Assembly: GCA_965116695.1 (NCBI GenBank)
Contig: OZ220706.1
Location: 5,278,970-5,342,969, forward strand
Length of the DNA stretch: 64,000 nucleotides
From: JAJDTT01 sp965116695
GTDB taxonomy: Bacteria; Acidobacteriota; UBA6911; RPQK01; JAJDTT01
Reading direction: 5' to 3'
Position numbers and translations under genes: made by a program. The notes under the pieces were generated by a model, which did not search any database, had not been told where the DNA came from, and was given only the letters and a program-made list of their open reading frames with translations. Position 1 is the first letter of the stretch. Every line of letters begins with the position of its first letter. Shown here piece by piece: positions 25,338 to 34,503 of the stretch.

Positions 25338-26818
25338 GCCGGCGGACGGGAGGACTGAGGTGGGCGGGAGAATGCCGGAGGAAGAGCGTGAGCGCGGTTC
25401 TCCTGATGTTGAGCCTGAGCTTCACGGTCTCCTTCGCGACGCCGGCCCCGGCGGAAGAACTCCCCCCCGTCCCGGATCTGGCCCCGTGGAAGGATGAGTT
25501 CGACGCCACGGCGTGGCAACAGATCGAGGCGGCCGCGAACCGGCTGCGCTCGGAGCTCAAGTCCGCGGAGGCCAGCGGCCGGCTGGGAATGATTCTCCAC
25601 GCCCATGAGCGCTACAAGCTGGCGGAGCCGCTCTATCTCAGGTCTCATCTGCTGGCGCCCGATCATTTCCCGTGGGCCTACTACCTGGGAGTCGTCCGGG
25701 TCCCGCTGGGGAAGCTGGAGGGAGCGGCGTCCGCGTATCGGCAGGCCGCGGCGCTCAAACCGGATGACGCACCGGCGCGCCTGGCGCTGGCGGACGTCCT
25801 CCGGCAACTGGGCCGGGCGGAGGAGAGCCGCGCGGCGTACCAACGGATCATCCGGGACCATCCCGGCTCGGCCATGGCCCACTACGGCCTGGGGCGCGTC
25901 CAAGCCGACACGGGCGATCTGCCGGGAGCGGTCGAACACTTTCGGAAGGCGTGCGAGTTGTTCCCGGAATTCGGGGCCAGCCACTACGCTCTCGGGTTGG
26001 CCTACCGGAACCTGGGCGACGGGGCCAGGATGCGGGAACATCTCGTCCAGTTCCGGCGAAGCTCGACCAAGGAGCCTCCCAGCCGGGATCCGTTGCTGGA
26101 CGCGATCCGGTCACTCGCCTCCGGAGCCGCCTGGTATCTGGAAGAGGGGATTGCGCTTCGAGACCAGGGCGATTTCCGGGCCGCGGAAACCGCTTTTCTG
26201 AAGGCCTTGGAGATCGACCCGGATCACTCGGTGGTCCACGGGAATCTCTCCTCCCTGTACGTGGTGCTGCGTGACCCGGTCAAGGTGGAGGAACACTACC
26301 GCAAGGCGGTGGCCATCGACCCGGGCATGTACAAGACCCACTACAACTTCGGCATGTTCCTGGGCATGTCCGGCCGCATGGGGGAGGCCGAGGAGGCTCT
26401 GAGAAAGGCCTTGGAGATCAACCCTTATCATGCTCTGAGCCACAACAACCTGGGGTACCTGCTGGCGCAGAAGGGCCAGGCCGGCGAAGCGGCCCGGCAT
26501 TTCCGTCTGGCCATCCGGTACGAGCCGAATTTTCATCTCCCCCACTTCAACCTGGCGCGCCTGCTCATGAGCCAGGGCAAGCCCGCCGAAGCCGTTCAGC
26601 ACCTGGAGAAGACACTGGAACCCGAAAATGAGGGCACGCCCGTGTACCTGCACACTCTGGCCCTGGTCCGGATCCAATTGAAACAGTTCCAGAAGGCCAG
26701 GGAGGCCGCGCTGAAGGCGAAGCAGATGGCTGCGGCGTCCCAACAGCATGCCTTGCTGCGGGAAATCGAAGCACTCCTGGCCCGGTTGGAGGGAATGGGT
26801 GTTTTTGGCACTCCGTAG
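25334..26818 (+). CDS. Secreted tetratricopeptide-repeat protein
   Basis: This 494-residue protein has an N-terminal signal (AVLLMLSLSFTVSFATPAPAE). About nine TPR units follow, with consensus pairs such as HYGLGRVQADTGDLPGAVEHF, HNNLGYLLAQKGQAGEAARHF and PHFNLARLLMSQGKPAEAVQHL. TPR solenoids bind partner proteins; here the obvious candidates are the CRTAC1 proteins, since the start overlaps the upstream copy by four bases and another copy begins 14 bases after the stop. Location is periplasmic or outer surface (inference). It has no lipobox or enzyme motif. Confidence 0.85.
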   Translation: MSRRTGGLRWAGECRRKSVSAVLLMLSLSFTVSFATPAPAEELPPVPDLAPWKDEFDATAWQQIEAAANRLRSELKSAEASGRLGMILHAHERYKLAEPLYLRSHLLAPDHFPWAYYLGVVRVPLGKLEGAASAYRQAAALKPDDAPARLALADVLRQLGRAEESRAAYQRIIRDHPGSAMAHYGLGRVQADTGDLPGAVEHFRKACELFPEFGASHYALGLAYRNLGDGARMREHLVQFRRSSTKEPPSRDPLLDAIRSLASGAAWYLEEGIALRDQGDFRAAETAFLKALEIDPDHSVVHGNLSSLYVVLRDPVKVEEHYRKAVAIDPGMYKTHYNFGMFLGMSGRMGEAEEALRKALEINPYHALSHNNLGYLLAQKGQAGEAARHFRLAIRYEPNFHLPHFNLARLLMSQGKPAEAVQHLEKTLEPENEGTPVYLHTLALVRIQLKQFQKAREAALKAKQMAAASQQHALLREIEALLARLEGMGVFGTP

Positions 26819-26831
26819 GAAGAGGGTTCTC

Positions 26832-28553
26832 ATGAGCCTTTTCCCGCCGGCATGGGTTCTGACTTTGGCCGGTGTTTTGGCCGGCGGAACATTGGAGGCG
26901 GGGGATGATCCCGCGTTCCTGGAATCGGCCCGGGATTTGGGATTGGATTTCCAGCACTTCATCGGCGCCACCGGAGAGTACTATCTGCCCGAGATCATGG
27001 GCTCCGGAGTGGGTCTCTTGGACTACGACGGGGACGGCGATCTGGACGTCTACCTGGTCCAGGGCGCGATGCTGGACCCGTCCAAGGCCCGCACCCAGTC
27101 GCTGTTTCCGTTCCCCGGACGCTGGCCGCCCCGCAACCGGCTGTTCCGCAATCAGTTGAAGGAGACGGGCCGGCTCGGATTCACCGATGCCACCGACGCC
27201 GCCGGTGTGGGACACGAAGGGTACGGCATGGGCCTGGCCGTCGGCGACTACGACGGCGATGGCGCCCTGGACCTCTATGTGACCAATTTCGGACCCAACG
27301 TGTTGTATCGGAACCGGGGCGACGGGACCTTCCGGGACGTGACCCAAGACGCCGGTGTGGACGACCCCAGGTTCAGCACCAGCGCCTCTTTTTTGGACTA
27401 CGACGGAGACGGCCGTCTGGATCTCTACGTCGCCAACTATGTCTCCTTCACCGTCAGGGGGAACAAAGTCTGCGGCGAGACTCGCCGGGACTACTGTTCG
27501 CCCGGCGTTTACGAGCCGGTGCCGGACCGGTTGTTCCGGAACCTCGGTTCCGGCAGGTTCGAAGACGTCAGCGAGGATGCCGGTCTGGGCGCCGCCTTCG
27601 GGGCCGGATTGGGCGTCATTGCGGTGGACGCCAACCGGGACCGCAGGTTGGATATCTACGTCGCCAATGACGGAACACCCAATCAACTGTGGATCAACGG
27701 CGGCGAGGAGGGATTCGAGGATTTCGGGCTGATGTCCGGCGTCGCCTACAACGCCGACGGCGTGGCGGAGGCGGGCATGGGCGTGACGGCCGCCGATTTC
27801 GACGGCGACGGCGACGAGGACCTCTTCGTCACCCACAACCAGCGAGAGACCAATACCCTCTATCTCAGCGATCTGGCCACCGGGTTCACCGACGCCACCT
27901 CCCGTTTCGCGCTGGCGCAAGCGAGTGTCCCCTACACCGGATTCGGGACCCTCTGGTTCGACTACGATCATGACGGCTGGCTCGACCTGTTCGTGGCCAA
28001 CGGGGCGGTCACCGTGGATGAGAATCAGCCCTCCGATTCGCCGTATCCCTACGCCCAGAAGAACCAGCTTTTTCGGAACCACGGCGGGGGCGAGTACCGG
28101 GAAGTGGCCGCCTCGTCCGCGGGACCGGGACTGGACCTGGTCGAAGTGAGCCGTGGAGCGGCCTTCGGGGACCTGGACGACGATGGAGACGTGGATGTCG
28201 TCGTGTCCAACAACAACGGGCCGGTTCGTCTCCTGCTCAACCAGGCGTCGGCGGGCCGGCGCTGGCTGGGTGTCTGCTTGGAAGGAGAGAAGAGCCCTTA
28301 TGCCGGCATCGAACAGGCGGGAGTTGCTGTGCTGCGGGAGGGAGACCGGCCCCTCCAGCGACGCAGCCGAACCGACGGAAGCTATCTCAGCGCCCATGAC
28401 GGAAGGGTCCTGTTCGGTCTCGACACGGCCGTGGAAGTGAAGGGCGTGGCCGTCGAATGGCCGGACGGCCGATGCGAGGTCTGGCCGGCCGGAGAGTCCA
28501 ACCGCTATATCACGCTGCGCCGTAGTTCAGGACAGCCTTGCGGGCTTGAGTAA
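26832..28553 (+). CDS. CRTAC1-type FG-GAP/ASPIC secreted protein (copy 3)
   Basis: The ATG at 26832 is preferred over upstream in-frame starts because AGAGGG lies five bases before it and the product then begins with a clean signal peptide (PAWVLTLAGVLAGGTLEAGDD). The 573-residue protein keeps the family layout: FG-GAP repeats with DYDGDGDLDVY, DYDGDGALDLY, DFDGDGDEDLF and DLDDDGDVDVV loops, the cysteine segment VCGETRRDYCSP, and a C-terminal ASPIC/UnbV domain (WLGVCLEG through RTDGSYLSAHDGRVLFGLD). It is clearly more distant from copies 1 and 2 than they are from each other. It lies 14 bases after the TPR gene. Confidence 0.83.
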   Translation: MSLFPPAWVLTLAGVLAGGTLEAGDDPAFLESARDLGLDFQHFIGATGEYYLPEIMGSGVGLLDYDGDGDLDVYLVQGAMLDPSKARTQSLFPFPGRWPPRNRLFRNQLKETGRLGFTDATDAAGVGHEGYGMGLAVGDYDGDGALDLYVTNFGPNVLYRNRGDGTFRDVTQDAGVDDPRFSTSASFLDYDGDGRLDLYVANYVSFTVRGNKVCGETRRDYCSPGVYEPVPDRLFRNLGSGRFEDVSEDAGLGAAFGAGLGVIAVDANRDRRLDIYVANDGTPNQLWINGGEEGFEDFGLMSGVAYNADGVAEAGMGVTAADFDGDGDEDLFVTHNQRETNTLYLSDLATGFTDATSRFALAQASVPYTGFGTLWFDYDHDGWLDLFVANGAVTVDENQPSDSPYPYAQKNQLFRNHGGGEYREVAASSAGPGLDLVEVSRGAAFGDLDDDGDVDVVVSNNNGPVRLLLNQASAGRRWLGVCLEGEKSPYAGIEQAGVAVLREGDRPLQRRSRTDGSYLSAHDGRVLFGLDTAVEVKGVAVEWPDGRCEVWPAGESNRYITLRRSSGQPCGLE

Positions 28554-28603
28554 TGGGTCGAGCTGCAAACGCGAGAGTCGTCTAACGGGAAATGGCGTTG
28601 GCA

Positions 28604-28609
28604 GTATAC
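28604..28609 (+). promoter_or_regulatory. Possible -10 box inside the CRTAC1 operon
   Basis: TATACT lies 36 bases before the preferred ATG at 28646, in the only sizeable gap (92 bases) of the CRTAC1 run. It would give copy 4 its own transcript and argues against the upstream ATG at 28592. No clear -35 box is seen. Confidence 0.3.
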
Positions 28610-28645
28610 TGGGACGCAAGAGGCGGTATCCGGAAGCAGCGAATC

Positions 28646-30637
28646 ATGGCGATAGCGAATCGGGAAGGAAAGGCGATACCGGGGCCGGTCTTCCCGGGAC
28701 GCCGGCGGGTCTGTTTGACTGCGGGGGTCCTGGCTCTGCTCCTTTTCGGAGGGAACCGGGATGGCGCCGGGCAGCAGGAGGACGCCCGGGCGGCGGCGCA
28801 AGTGTTGCCGATTCCGGACACCGTGCTGGCGCCCGAATGGATGGAAATCCGGAGGGAACTGCAGATCGAAGGCAAGGGCACCATCGGCGTATTTCACGAT
28901 TTTCGGTTCTCGGACCGCGTCGAAGAGAGCGGGATCGAGTTCCTTCACCGGATCGTGGATGATTCGGGGAAGCACTGGAAACCGGTGCACTACGACCACG
29001 GGAACGGAATCGCCGCCGCGGACGTGGACGGCGACGGGCTTGAGGACATCTACTTCCTCAACCAGGTCGGAGCCAATCAACTCTGGAAGAACCTGGGCCG
29101 CGGCCGCTTCCGGGACCTGACCGAAACGGCTGGAGTCGGCTTGGCCGACAGGATCAGTGTGGCGGCCTCCTTCGCCGACGTGGACAACGACGGCGATGCC
29201 GACCTCTTCGTCACCACCGTGCGCCAGGGAAACATCCTGTTCGAGAACAGGGGCGAAGGCCGGTTCCGGGACGTCACCAGGGAATCGGGCCTCGCCTATA
29301 CGGGGCACTCATCCGGAAGCGTGTTCTTCGACTACGATCGGGACGGCCTCCTGGACCTGTTCGTGACCAATGTGGGCGTTTACACCACCGGTCAGGTCGG
29401 CAGGGGAGGTTACTACGTCGGGGTGGACGACGCCTTCGGGGGGCACCTGAGGCCGGAGCGTACGGAGAAGAGCCTGCTCTACAGGAACCTGGGCGATCGC
29501 CGGTTCGAGGAGGTGTCCGGAAAAGTGGGACTTGTCGATGAAGGTTGGAGCGGAGATGCCAATCCCATCGACGTCAACCGGGACGGTTGGCCCGACCTCT
29601 ACGTCCTGAACATGCAGGGCAACGACGAGTATTACGAGAACGTGGGGGGCAAGAAGTTCGTCAAGAGGAGCCGGGAGTTGTTTCCCAAGACACCCTGGGG
29701 ATCGATGGGGATCCAGGTCTTCGATTTCGACAACGACGGGCGCATGGACATCTTCCTCACCGACATGCATTCGGACATGAGCGAAGGCGTCCCTCCCCTC
29801 TTCGAGAAGCTCAAGTCGAACATGCAGTGGACTCCGTCGCGCCTGGCCGTTCCGCGCGAACAGAGCATCTACGGAAATGCGTTCTATCTGAACCAGGGTC
29901 AGGGCCGCTTCCGGGAAATCTCCGACCAGGTCGGCGCCGAGAACTACTGGCCCTGGGGCCTCAGCGCGGGAGATCTGAACGCCGACGGCTACATCGACGC
30001 CTTCATCGCGTCGAGCATGAACTATCCATTCCGTTACGGGGTCAATTCGGTCCTGCTCAATGACGGCGGAAAGACCTTTCGGGACAGCGAATTCATCCTG
30101 GGCGTGGAGCCCAGGCGGGGGAATCGGACCGCCCGGCCCTGGTTCGAGCTGGATTGTGACGGCGAGGACAAAACGCATTCCCGTTGCGGGCAACGAAGCG
30201 GGCGATTCGTGGTCTGGGCCGCCATGGGGACCCGTGCATCGGTGATCTTCGACTTGGATGGAGACGGCGACCAGGACATCGTCACCAACGAATTCAACTC
30301 CGAACCGATGGTGCTGGTCAGCGATCTGGCCGAGAGGAAGCCGATCCGCTATCTGAAGGTGAAGCTGCAGGGTGAGGGAAGCAACCGGGACGGTCTGGGC
30401 GCACGGGTGAAGCTGCAGGCTGGAGCCCGGAGTTATACTCGGGTGCACGACGGAAAATCGGGCTACCTCTCGCAAAGCCGGTTGCCCTTGTACTTCGGCC
30501 TTGGCAATGTGGAGATCGTGGACCGGATCGAGGTGATCTGGCCCTCCGGGGAACGCCAGGTTGTTTCGGGTCCCATCCAGACCAATCAGCAGTTGAAAAT
30601 CAGGGAGCCGGACGCTCCAAACGCCGGTTCCGAATGA
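28646..30637 (+). CDS. Divergent CRTAC1-type FG-GAP/ASPIC secreted protein (copy 4)
   Basis: The ATG at 28646 has GGAAG nine bases upstream and lies after a possible -10 box; an ATG at 28592 is an alternative. The 663-residue product has a signal segment (RRRVCLTAGVLALLLFGG) and FG-GAP repeats with DVDGDGLEDIY, DVDNDGDADLF, DYDRDGLLDLF, DVNRDGWPDLY, DFDNDGRMDIF and DLDGDGDQDIV loops. It ends with an ASPIC/UnbV domain containing VHDGKSGYLSQSRLPLYFGLG. It differs from the other copies: it is about 80 residues longer, has a GRGGYYVGVDDAFGGHLRPE insert where the others carry the DYC cysteine motif, and has an FLHRIVDDSGKHWKPVHYDHG lead-in. Confidence 0.83.
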   Translation: MAIANREGKAIPGPVFPGRRRVCLTAGVLALLLFGGNRDGAGQQEDARAAAQVLPIPDTVLAPEWMEIRRELQIEGKGTIGVFHDFRFSDRVEESGIEFLHRIVDDSGKHWKPVHYDHGNGIAAADVDGDGLEDIYFLNQVGANQLWKNLGRGRFRDLTETAGVGLADRISVAASFADVDNDGDADLFVTTVRQGNILFENRGEGRFRDVTRESGLAYTGHSSGSVFFDYDRDGLLDLFVTNVGVYTTGQVGRGGYYVGVDDAFGGHLRPERTEKSLLYRNLGDRRFEEVSGKVGLVDEGWSGDANPIDVNRDGWPDLYVLNMQGNDEYYENVGGKKFVKRSRELFPKTPWGSMGIQVFDFDNDGRMDIFLTDMHSDMSEGVPPLFEKLKSNMQWTPSRLAVPREQSIYGNAFYLNQGQGRFREISDQVGAENYWPWGLSAGDLNADGYIDAFIASSMNYPFRYGVNSVLLNDGGKTFRDSEFILGVEPRRGNRTARPWFELDCDGEDKTHSRCGQRSGRFVVWAAMGTRASVIFDLDGDGDQDIVTNEFNSEPMVLVSDLAERKPIRYLKVKLQGEGSNRDGLGARVKLQAGARSYTRVHDGKSGYLSQSRLPLYFGLGNVEIVDRIEVIWPSGERQVVSGPIQTNQQLKIREPDAPNAGSE

Positions 30638-30646
30638 GGTGAAGCC

Positions 30647-31660
30647 ATGAAAAAGAAAATGTGTCGGCGGTGGCCAGGCGTTCTGGCGGCGGCGTTGGTT
30701 GCGGTTGGTCCGGGCTGTGGCGGTCCGTCCCAGGAGGCGCCGGCCTCTGAGAAGCCGGCGGCTGCGGAGACTGCGGCTCCCAGCCTGGTGACGCAGGCGG
30801 AGCACGAAGCCGCCAAGGCCGGGTTGACGGTGCAGTTCAGCGACGATTTCAACCAGGCCTACGGTCCTCCGGACCAATTCGACCTGAAGCGGTGGACCCG
30901 CATGCCGACGGCCCGGGCGCGAATCCGGGACGGACACTGGTTGCTGGAAGTCGAGCGCGCCCCCCCTCCCGGTCCCGGCGAAGCCGTCCTGGGCGGATTC
31001 GGCACCACCGGGAAGTATTTCAATCCCGGATTGGCCGGGACCAACGGCGCGGAGGTGACCGTCGGCGTGTTCAGCCACGAGGATTACCCGGAGGAGATGA
31101 ACGAGAAGGGGCAACTGGTCCAGGCGTGGAGCATCACGCTGGGCAGTTGGCACGGGTTCGTGGGTGGCCAGGAGGACGAGGACCGGGGCATACAGCTTCA
31201 TTTCGACCTGATGCGGGACGACGGGCTCTTCGTCTACCTGGTGCGCGGTCTCAGGCCCGATGACTTCGACAAGTATCCGAGGGACAAGTTCGGGACCGAG
31301 GAGGGCAAGACCATGACCCCCCAGGAGCTCCGGGTCGCCCACGAAGCGGCCATCGCAACGGGTGGTCCCTACGTGACCGTTCCCTGCATGGCGCTCGCCA
31401 CCCGGGTATATCGGGAACCGGCGGAGATCGCCGACCTGCTGGAGCGCCCCCGGCGCTGGGGGGTTTACCTGACCGACGACGCCAACACCGTCTACTGGAC
31501 CCTGGACGGCCAGGTGATGGACGTCCTGGACATCACCGGTTACTTCAGTTCCTCGCCCGATTCGGTGAAGGACGGCGCCCTCGTCAGCATCATGGGCGTC
31601 GCCACGAACCAGCTCAACGTCTGGAAGATGGATGACCTGGCGTTTTACGCGTCTCCCTGA
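30647..31660 (+). CDS. Lipoprotein with a possible concanavalin-like beta-sandwich
   Basis: This 337-residue protein has a basic N-terminus, a hydrophobic stretch and a lipobox ending at Cys24 (AVGPGC), followed by an Ala/Glu/Pro-rich linker to about residue 50. The body (FSDDFNQAYGPPDQFDLKRW, RIRDGHWLLEVERA, then YWTLDGQVMDVLDITGY and NVWKMDDLAFY) has the start and end patterns of GH16/concanavalin-like sugar-binding folds, but no catalytic ExDxxE is visible. It probably binds or coats at the outer membrane. It follows the CRTAC1 run by nine bases and is likely in the same operon. Confidence 0.6.
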   Translation: MKKKMCRRWPGVLAAALVAVGPGCGGPSQEAPASEKPAAAETAAPSLVTQAEHEAAKAGLTVQFSDDFNQAYGPPDQFDLKRWTRMPTARARIRDGHWLLEVERAPPPGPGEAVLGGFGTTGKYFNPGLAGTNGAEVTVGVFSHEDYPEEMNEKGQLVQAWSITLGSWHGFVGGQEDEDRGIQLHFDLMRDDGLFVYLVRGLRPDDFDKYPRDKFGTEEGKTMTPQELRVAHEAAIATGGPYVTVPCMALATRVYREPAEIADLLERPRRWGVYLTDDANTVYWTLDGQVMDVLDITGYFSSSPDSVKDGALVSIMGVATNQLNVWKMDDLAFYASP

Positions 31661-31753
31661 CGGAAAGTCCTCTCCCATCCCGGACTCGTTTCGGTACCAT
31701 CCGAAAGAGGCGGAGGGCAGGAGCCAACGGCGGTCCGGCAGTCTGGGGCAGGC

Positions 31754-33019
31754 ATGATCATCCCCGGTTGTGCGGCTCGATTCACGGCGTCGGCGCTTCT
31801 CTTGGCGCCTCTCCTGGGGATGCCGCCGCTCGCGGCACAGGACTGGCCCGAATTTCGCGGCCCGACCGCCCAGGGCCACTCCGACGCGGTCGATCTGCCT
31901 CTGACCTGGGGCGAAGCCGAAAACATCGTCTGGAAAGTGCCCATTCCCGGACAAGGCTGGTCTTCACCCGTCATGCGGGATGGCAAGATCTGGCTGACCA
32001 CCGGGATTTCGGAGGGGGGTCCACCGCAGTCGCGCCACTCGCTTCGCGCCCTGGGGCTGGACTTCGATTCGGGCCGCCTCCTGCACGATGTCGAGGTCAT
32101 CGCGCTGGAGGGCCCCCCTTCGCTGCACACGAAGAACTCGTCCGCTTCTCCCACGGCGATCCTGGAAGAGAACCGGGTCTACGTCCACTTCGGCGACTTC
32201 GGCACCGCGGCCCTCGACGCCGGGGGCAGGATTCTCTGGAAGAGCCGGCACCTGCGTTACGTGGAGCAGTACGGACCCGGCTCAACACCGGCCATCGCGG
32301 ATGACCTGCTCCTGATCAGCTGCGACGGCACCGACACGCAGTTCGTGGCGGCGTTGGACAAGAACGACGGCACCGTTCGTTGGAAGACTCTGCGCGAGGA
32401 CGGCGACATGGCCTATTCGACGCCTCTGGTCATCGCCGCCGCCGGTCGGCGCCAGGTGATCAGCACCGGCGGGAACGTGGCCGTCTCCTACGAACTGAAC
32501 ACGGGGGAGAAACTCTGGTGGATCCGATACATCGGCTTTTCCCAGGTTCCCCGGCCCCTCTTCGTCCACGGTCTGGTCTACCTGGTCAATCCCGCGTTGG
32601 GCAGACCCGTGCTGTATGCCGTCCGGCCCGACGGCCGTGGCGACGTCACCAAGTCGCACGTGGTCTGGACCTGGAAGCGCGGCGTTCCCATCACGCCCTC
32701 TCCCCTGATCGTGGAGGACGAGATCTATTTCGTCAGCGACGGAGGGGTCCTCACCTGCCTGGACGCGAGGGAAGGGACTCTGCACTGGCGGGAACGGCTG
32801 GGAGGGAACTTCTCCGCGTCTCCCGCCTTCGCCGACGGCAGAATCTTTCTCCTGGACGAGGACGGGAAGACGACGGTCATCAAGCCTGGGCAGCGTTTCG
32901 ACAAGTTGGCCGAAAACCAACTGGACGGACGAACCCTGGCGTCCCTGGCCATCGCCGGCCGGTCGCTCCTGATTCGCAGCGACACTCACCTCTATCGCAT
33001 CGAGAAATCCTCCAGATGA
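31754..33019 (+). CDS. Secreted PQQ-like beta-propeller protein
   Basis: This 421-residue protein has a signal peptide (FTASALLLAPLLGMPPLAAQ) directly followed by DWPEFRGPTAQGHSD. That WPxFRGP opening is typical of a large group of secreted PQQ/BamB-like eight-bladed propellers in Planctomycetota and Acidobacteriota. Repeating motifs (GKIWLTTG, GGRILWKSRHL, DGTVRWKTLREDGDM, GEKLWWIRY, EGTLHWRERLGG) mark the blades. The residues of true PQQ dehydrogenases are not evident, so a binding or scaffold role is more likely. It is the sixth secreted protein in a row on this strand. Confidence 0.8.
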   Translation: MIIPGCAARFTASALLLAPLLGMPPLAAQDWPEFRGPTAQGHSDAVDLPLTWGEAENIVWKVPIPGQGWSSPVMRDGKIWLTTGISEGGPPQSRHSLRALGLDFDSGRLLHDVEVIALEGPPSLHTKNSSASPTAILEENRVYVHFGDFGTAALDAGGRILWKSRHLRYVEQYGPGSTPAIADDLLLISCDGTDTQFVAALDKNDGTVRWKTLREDGDMAYSTPLVIAAAGRRQVISTGGNVAVSYELNTGEKLWWIRYIGFSQVPRPLFVHGLVYLVNPALGRPVLYAVRPDGRGDVTKSHVVWTWKRGVPITPSPLIVEDEIYFVSDGGVLTCLDAREGTLHWRERLGGNFSASPAFADGRIFLLDEDGKTTVIKPGQRFDKLAENQLDGRTLASLAIAGRSLLIRSDTHLYRIEKSSR

Positions 33020-33021
33020 TT

Positions 33022-33050
33022 GGAGCGGGGACTGTTCGTCCCCGCGTCTT
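33022..33050. repeat. Single hairpin repeat (GGAGCGGGGA type)
   Basis: ggagcgggga-ctgttcg-tccccgc follows the propeller stop by two bases. It has the GGAGCG opening of the 26-bp palindrome family but different arms that still pair perfectly. It could act as a terminator-like structure, although no T-run follows. Confidence 0.55.
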
Positions 33051-33113
33051 CGGTGTTGCCAGGCGGGATTCGGTAGACGTAGACCACCCCATCGCAAAAG
33101 GAGAACCGGAAAA

Positions 33114-34460
33114 ATGAACAAGCTCACGAGACGAGGATTCGTAGGAGCCTCCCTGGCAGGAGCAGCACTCCCGACCACTGTCTGGACCCGGAGAAGCAAC
33201 CCGGTTCCGGAGGACTTCCGTCCGGTCACCCTCCGGCCGGAGATTCGAAAGGTGGTCGACGCCTGCCGGCATGCGGCTCTGGAGGAGCTGAAGCCCACCC
33301 GGAGCCAACTGGAGCGGGGTTTCGAGCTGCATTACAGCAGCTACGTCGCCGACGTCTGCGGCTGTCTCTATGTGGCGGATCCTCTCTTCATCTGGAAGGG
33401 CGACCGTCTGAAGGGTGAGCTGGAGAGCTACCGGAACAAGCTGGAGAGGGACGGCCTGGACCCGGAGGATATCCAGCAGCGGGTCCTCAACCGGTGGCGG
33501 GACATGAAGGCCTTCGAATCCGCCTTCGACCCCCAATGGCGAGAGGACTACCGGAACCTGTATCGCCTGGCCGGCGTGGACCTGGCGGTGGAAGACGTGG
33601 GGCACTTCAGCGAACCCAGCTTCCGCGCCGGCCTCCAGCACACGGCGCGGGCCGGGTTCGTCTACGACAAGATCAAGGCCGACGCCCTGCGGGTATCGGG
33701 AGCGGACGACCTGGATGCAGCCCGGCAGGACGAAAAGGTCGCCGTCCTCCTGCACCTCCATGGCGCCAACTGGTTCGCCATGACCCCCGACCCGCTTCAG
33801 ACCCTGGACCTCTTCTTCGCCCTGGGAGTCCGGGCCTCCCAGTTGACCTATCATGAGAAGAACAGCCTGGCCTCATCGGACGATTTCGAAGGTGACAGGG
33901 ACGCGGGACTCAGTTTGCTCGGCAAGCGGGTGGTTCGCCGGATGAACGAATTGGGAATCCTCATCAACCTGGCCCACTGCGGGCACCGCTCGGGGCTTGA
34001 TGCCATCGAGGCCTCCAGCGAACCGGTCGTCAATGCCCACACGGGCTGCCGGGCCATCTACGACAACTACAAGAACGAGGACGACGATTATCTTCGTACC
34101 CTGGCCCGGAACGGCGGTGTCGCGGGTATGTATGCCGGATACCTGTCGCCCGATCCGGACTCCGGTTTTTCCTTCAACGCCTGGTTTCCGCATGTGGAGC
34201 ACGCCGTCAAGGTGGCCGGCATCGACCACGTGGCCATCCCCTCGGATCTGACCTTCATGCCGGACTACCCACCCCGGCCCATGTCGTGGAGCAACTGGCC
34301 CTACTACACGGTGGGGCTGGTTTGCCGCGGATTCAGTGATGCCGAGATCCGGAAGCTCATCGGCGGGAACTTCCTGCGCCTGGCCAAACAGGTGCTGGAC
34401 AAGCGCCCCTGGGGTCCCTTCATCGCCCGCGGCGAGGGTTACAACTGGGTGGCCACCTAG
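33114..34460 (+). CDS. M19 dipeptidase-like protein, Tat-exported, with altered metal site
   Basis: This 448-residue protein begins with a twin-arginine signal (TRRGFVGASLAGAALP). The body matches membrane dipeptidases (M19): a DPLQTLDLFFALGVRASQLTYH strand, LLGKRVVRRMNELGILINLAHCGHRSGLDAI, then PVVNAHTGCRAI and IDHVAIPSDL. Two conserved His (LAHCGH, NAHTG) and the Asp of PSDL remain. The usual N-terminal HxD metal motif is not found, and the bridging Glu position (normally in a xEGG motif) reads LHGAN. It may hydrolyse dipeptides with an altered metal site or may have lost activity. The Gly-rich family C-terminus (IGGNFLRLAKQV) is present. Confidence 0.8.
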   Translation: MNKLTRRGFVGASLAGAALPTTVWTRRSNPVPEDFRPVTLRPEIRKVVDACRHAALEELKPTRSQLERGFELHYSSYVADVCGCLYVADPLFIWKGDRLKGELESYRNKLERDGLDPEDIQQRVLNRWRDMKAFESAFDPQWREDYRNLYRLAGVDLAVEDVGHFSEPSFRAGLQHTARAGFVYDKIKADALRVSGADDLDAARQDEKVAVLLHLHGANWFAMTPDPLQTLDLFFALGVRASQLTYHEKNSLASSDDFEGDRDAGLSLLGKRVVRRMNELGILINLAHCGHRSGLDAIEASSEPVVNAHTGCRAIYDNYKNEDDDYLRTLARNGGVAGMYAGYLSPDPDSGFSFNAWFPHVEHAVKVAGIDHVAIPSDLTFMPDYPPRPMSWSNWPYYTVGLVCRGFSDAEIRKLIGGNFLRLAKQVLDKRPWGPFIARGEGYNWVAT

Positions 34461-34473
34461 CTTTGGTCTTGGC

Positions 34474-34503
34474 CGGGAGCGACTCCCCTGACTCGTCTCC
34501 CGG
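34474..34503. repeat. Hairpin repeat variant
   Basis: gggagcgactcccctgactc, then gtctcccgg, lies 14 bases after the M19 stop. It has the GGGAGCGACT opening seen in the first unit at 15141 but a longer loop. Pairing of GGGAG with CTCCC makes a stem. Its membership of the 26-bp family is tentative. The rest of the gap to 34719 (about 215 bases) shows nothing recognisable. Confidence 0.4.
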
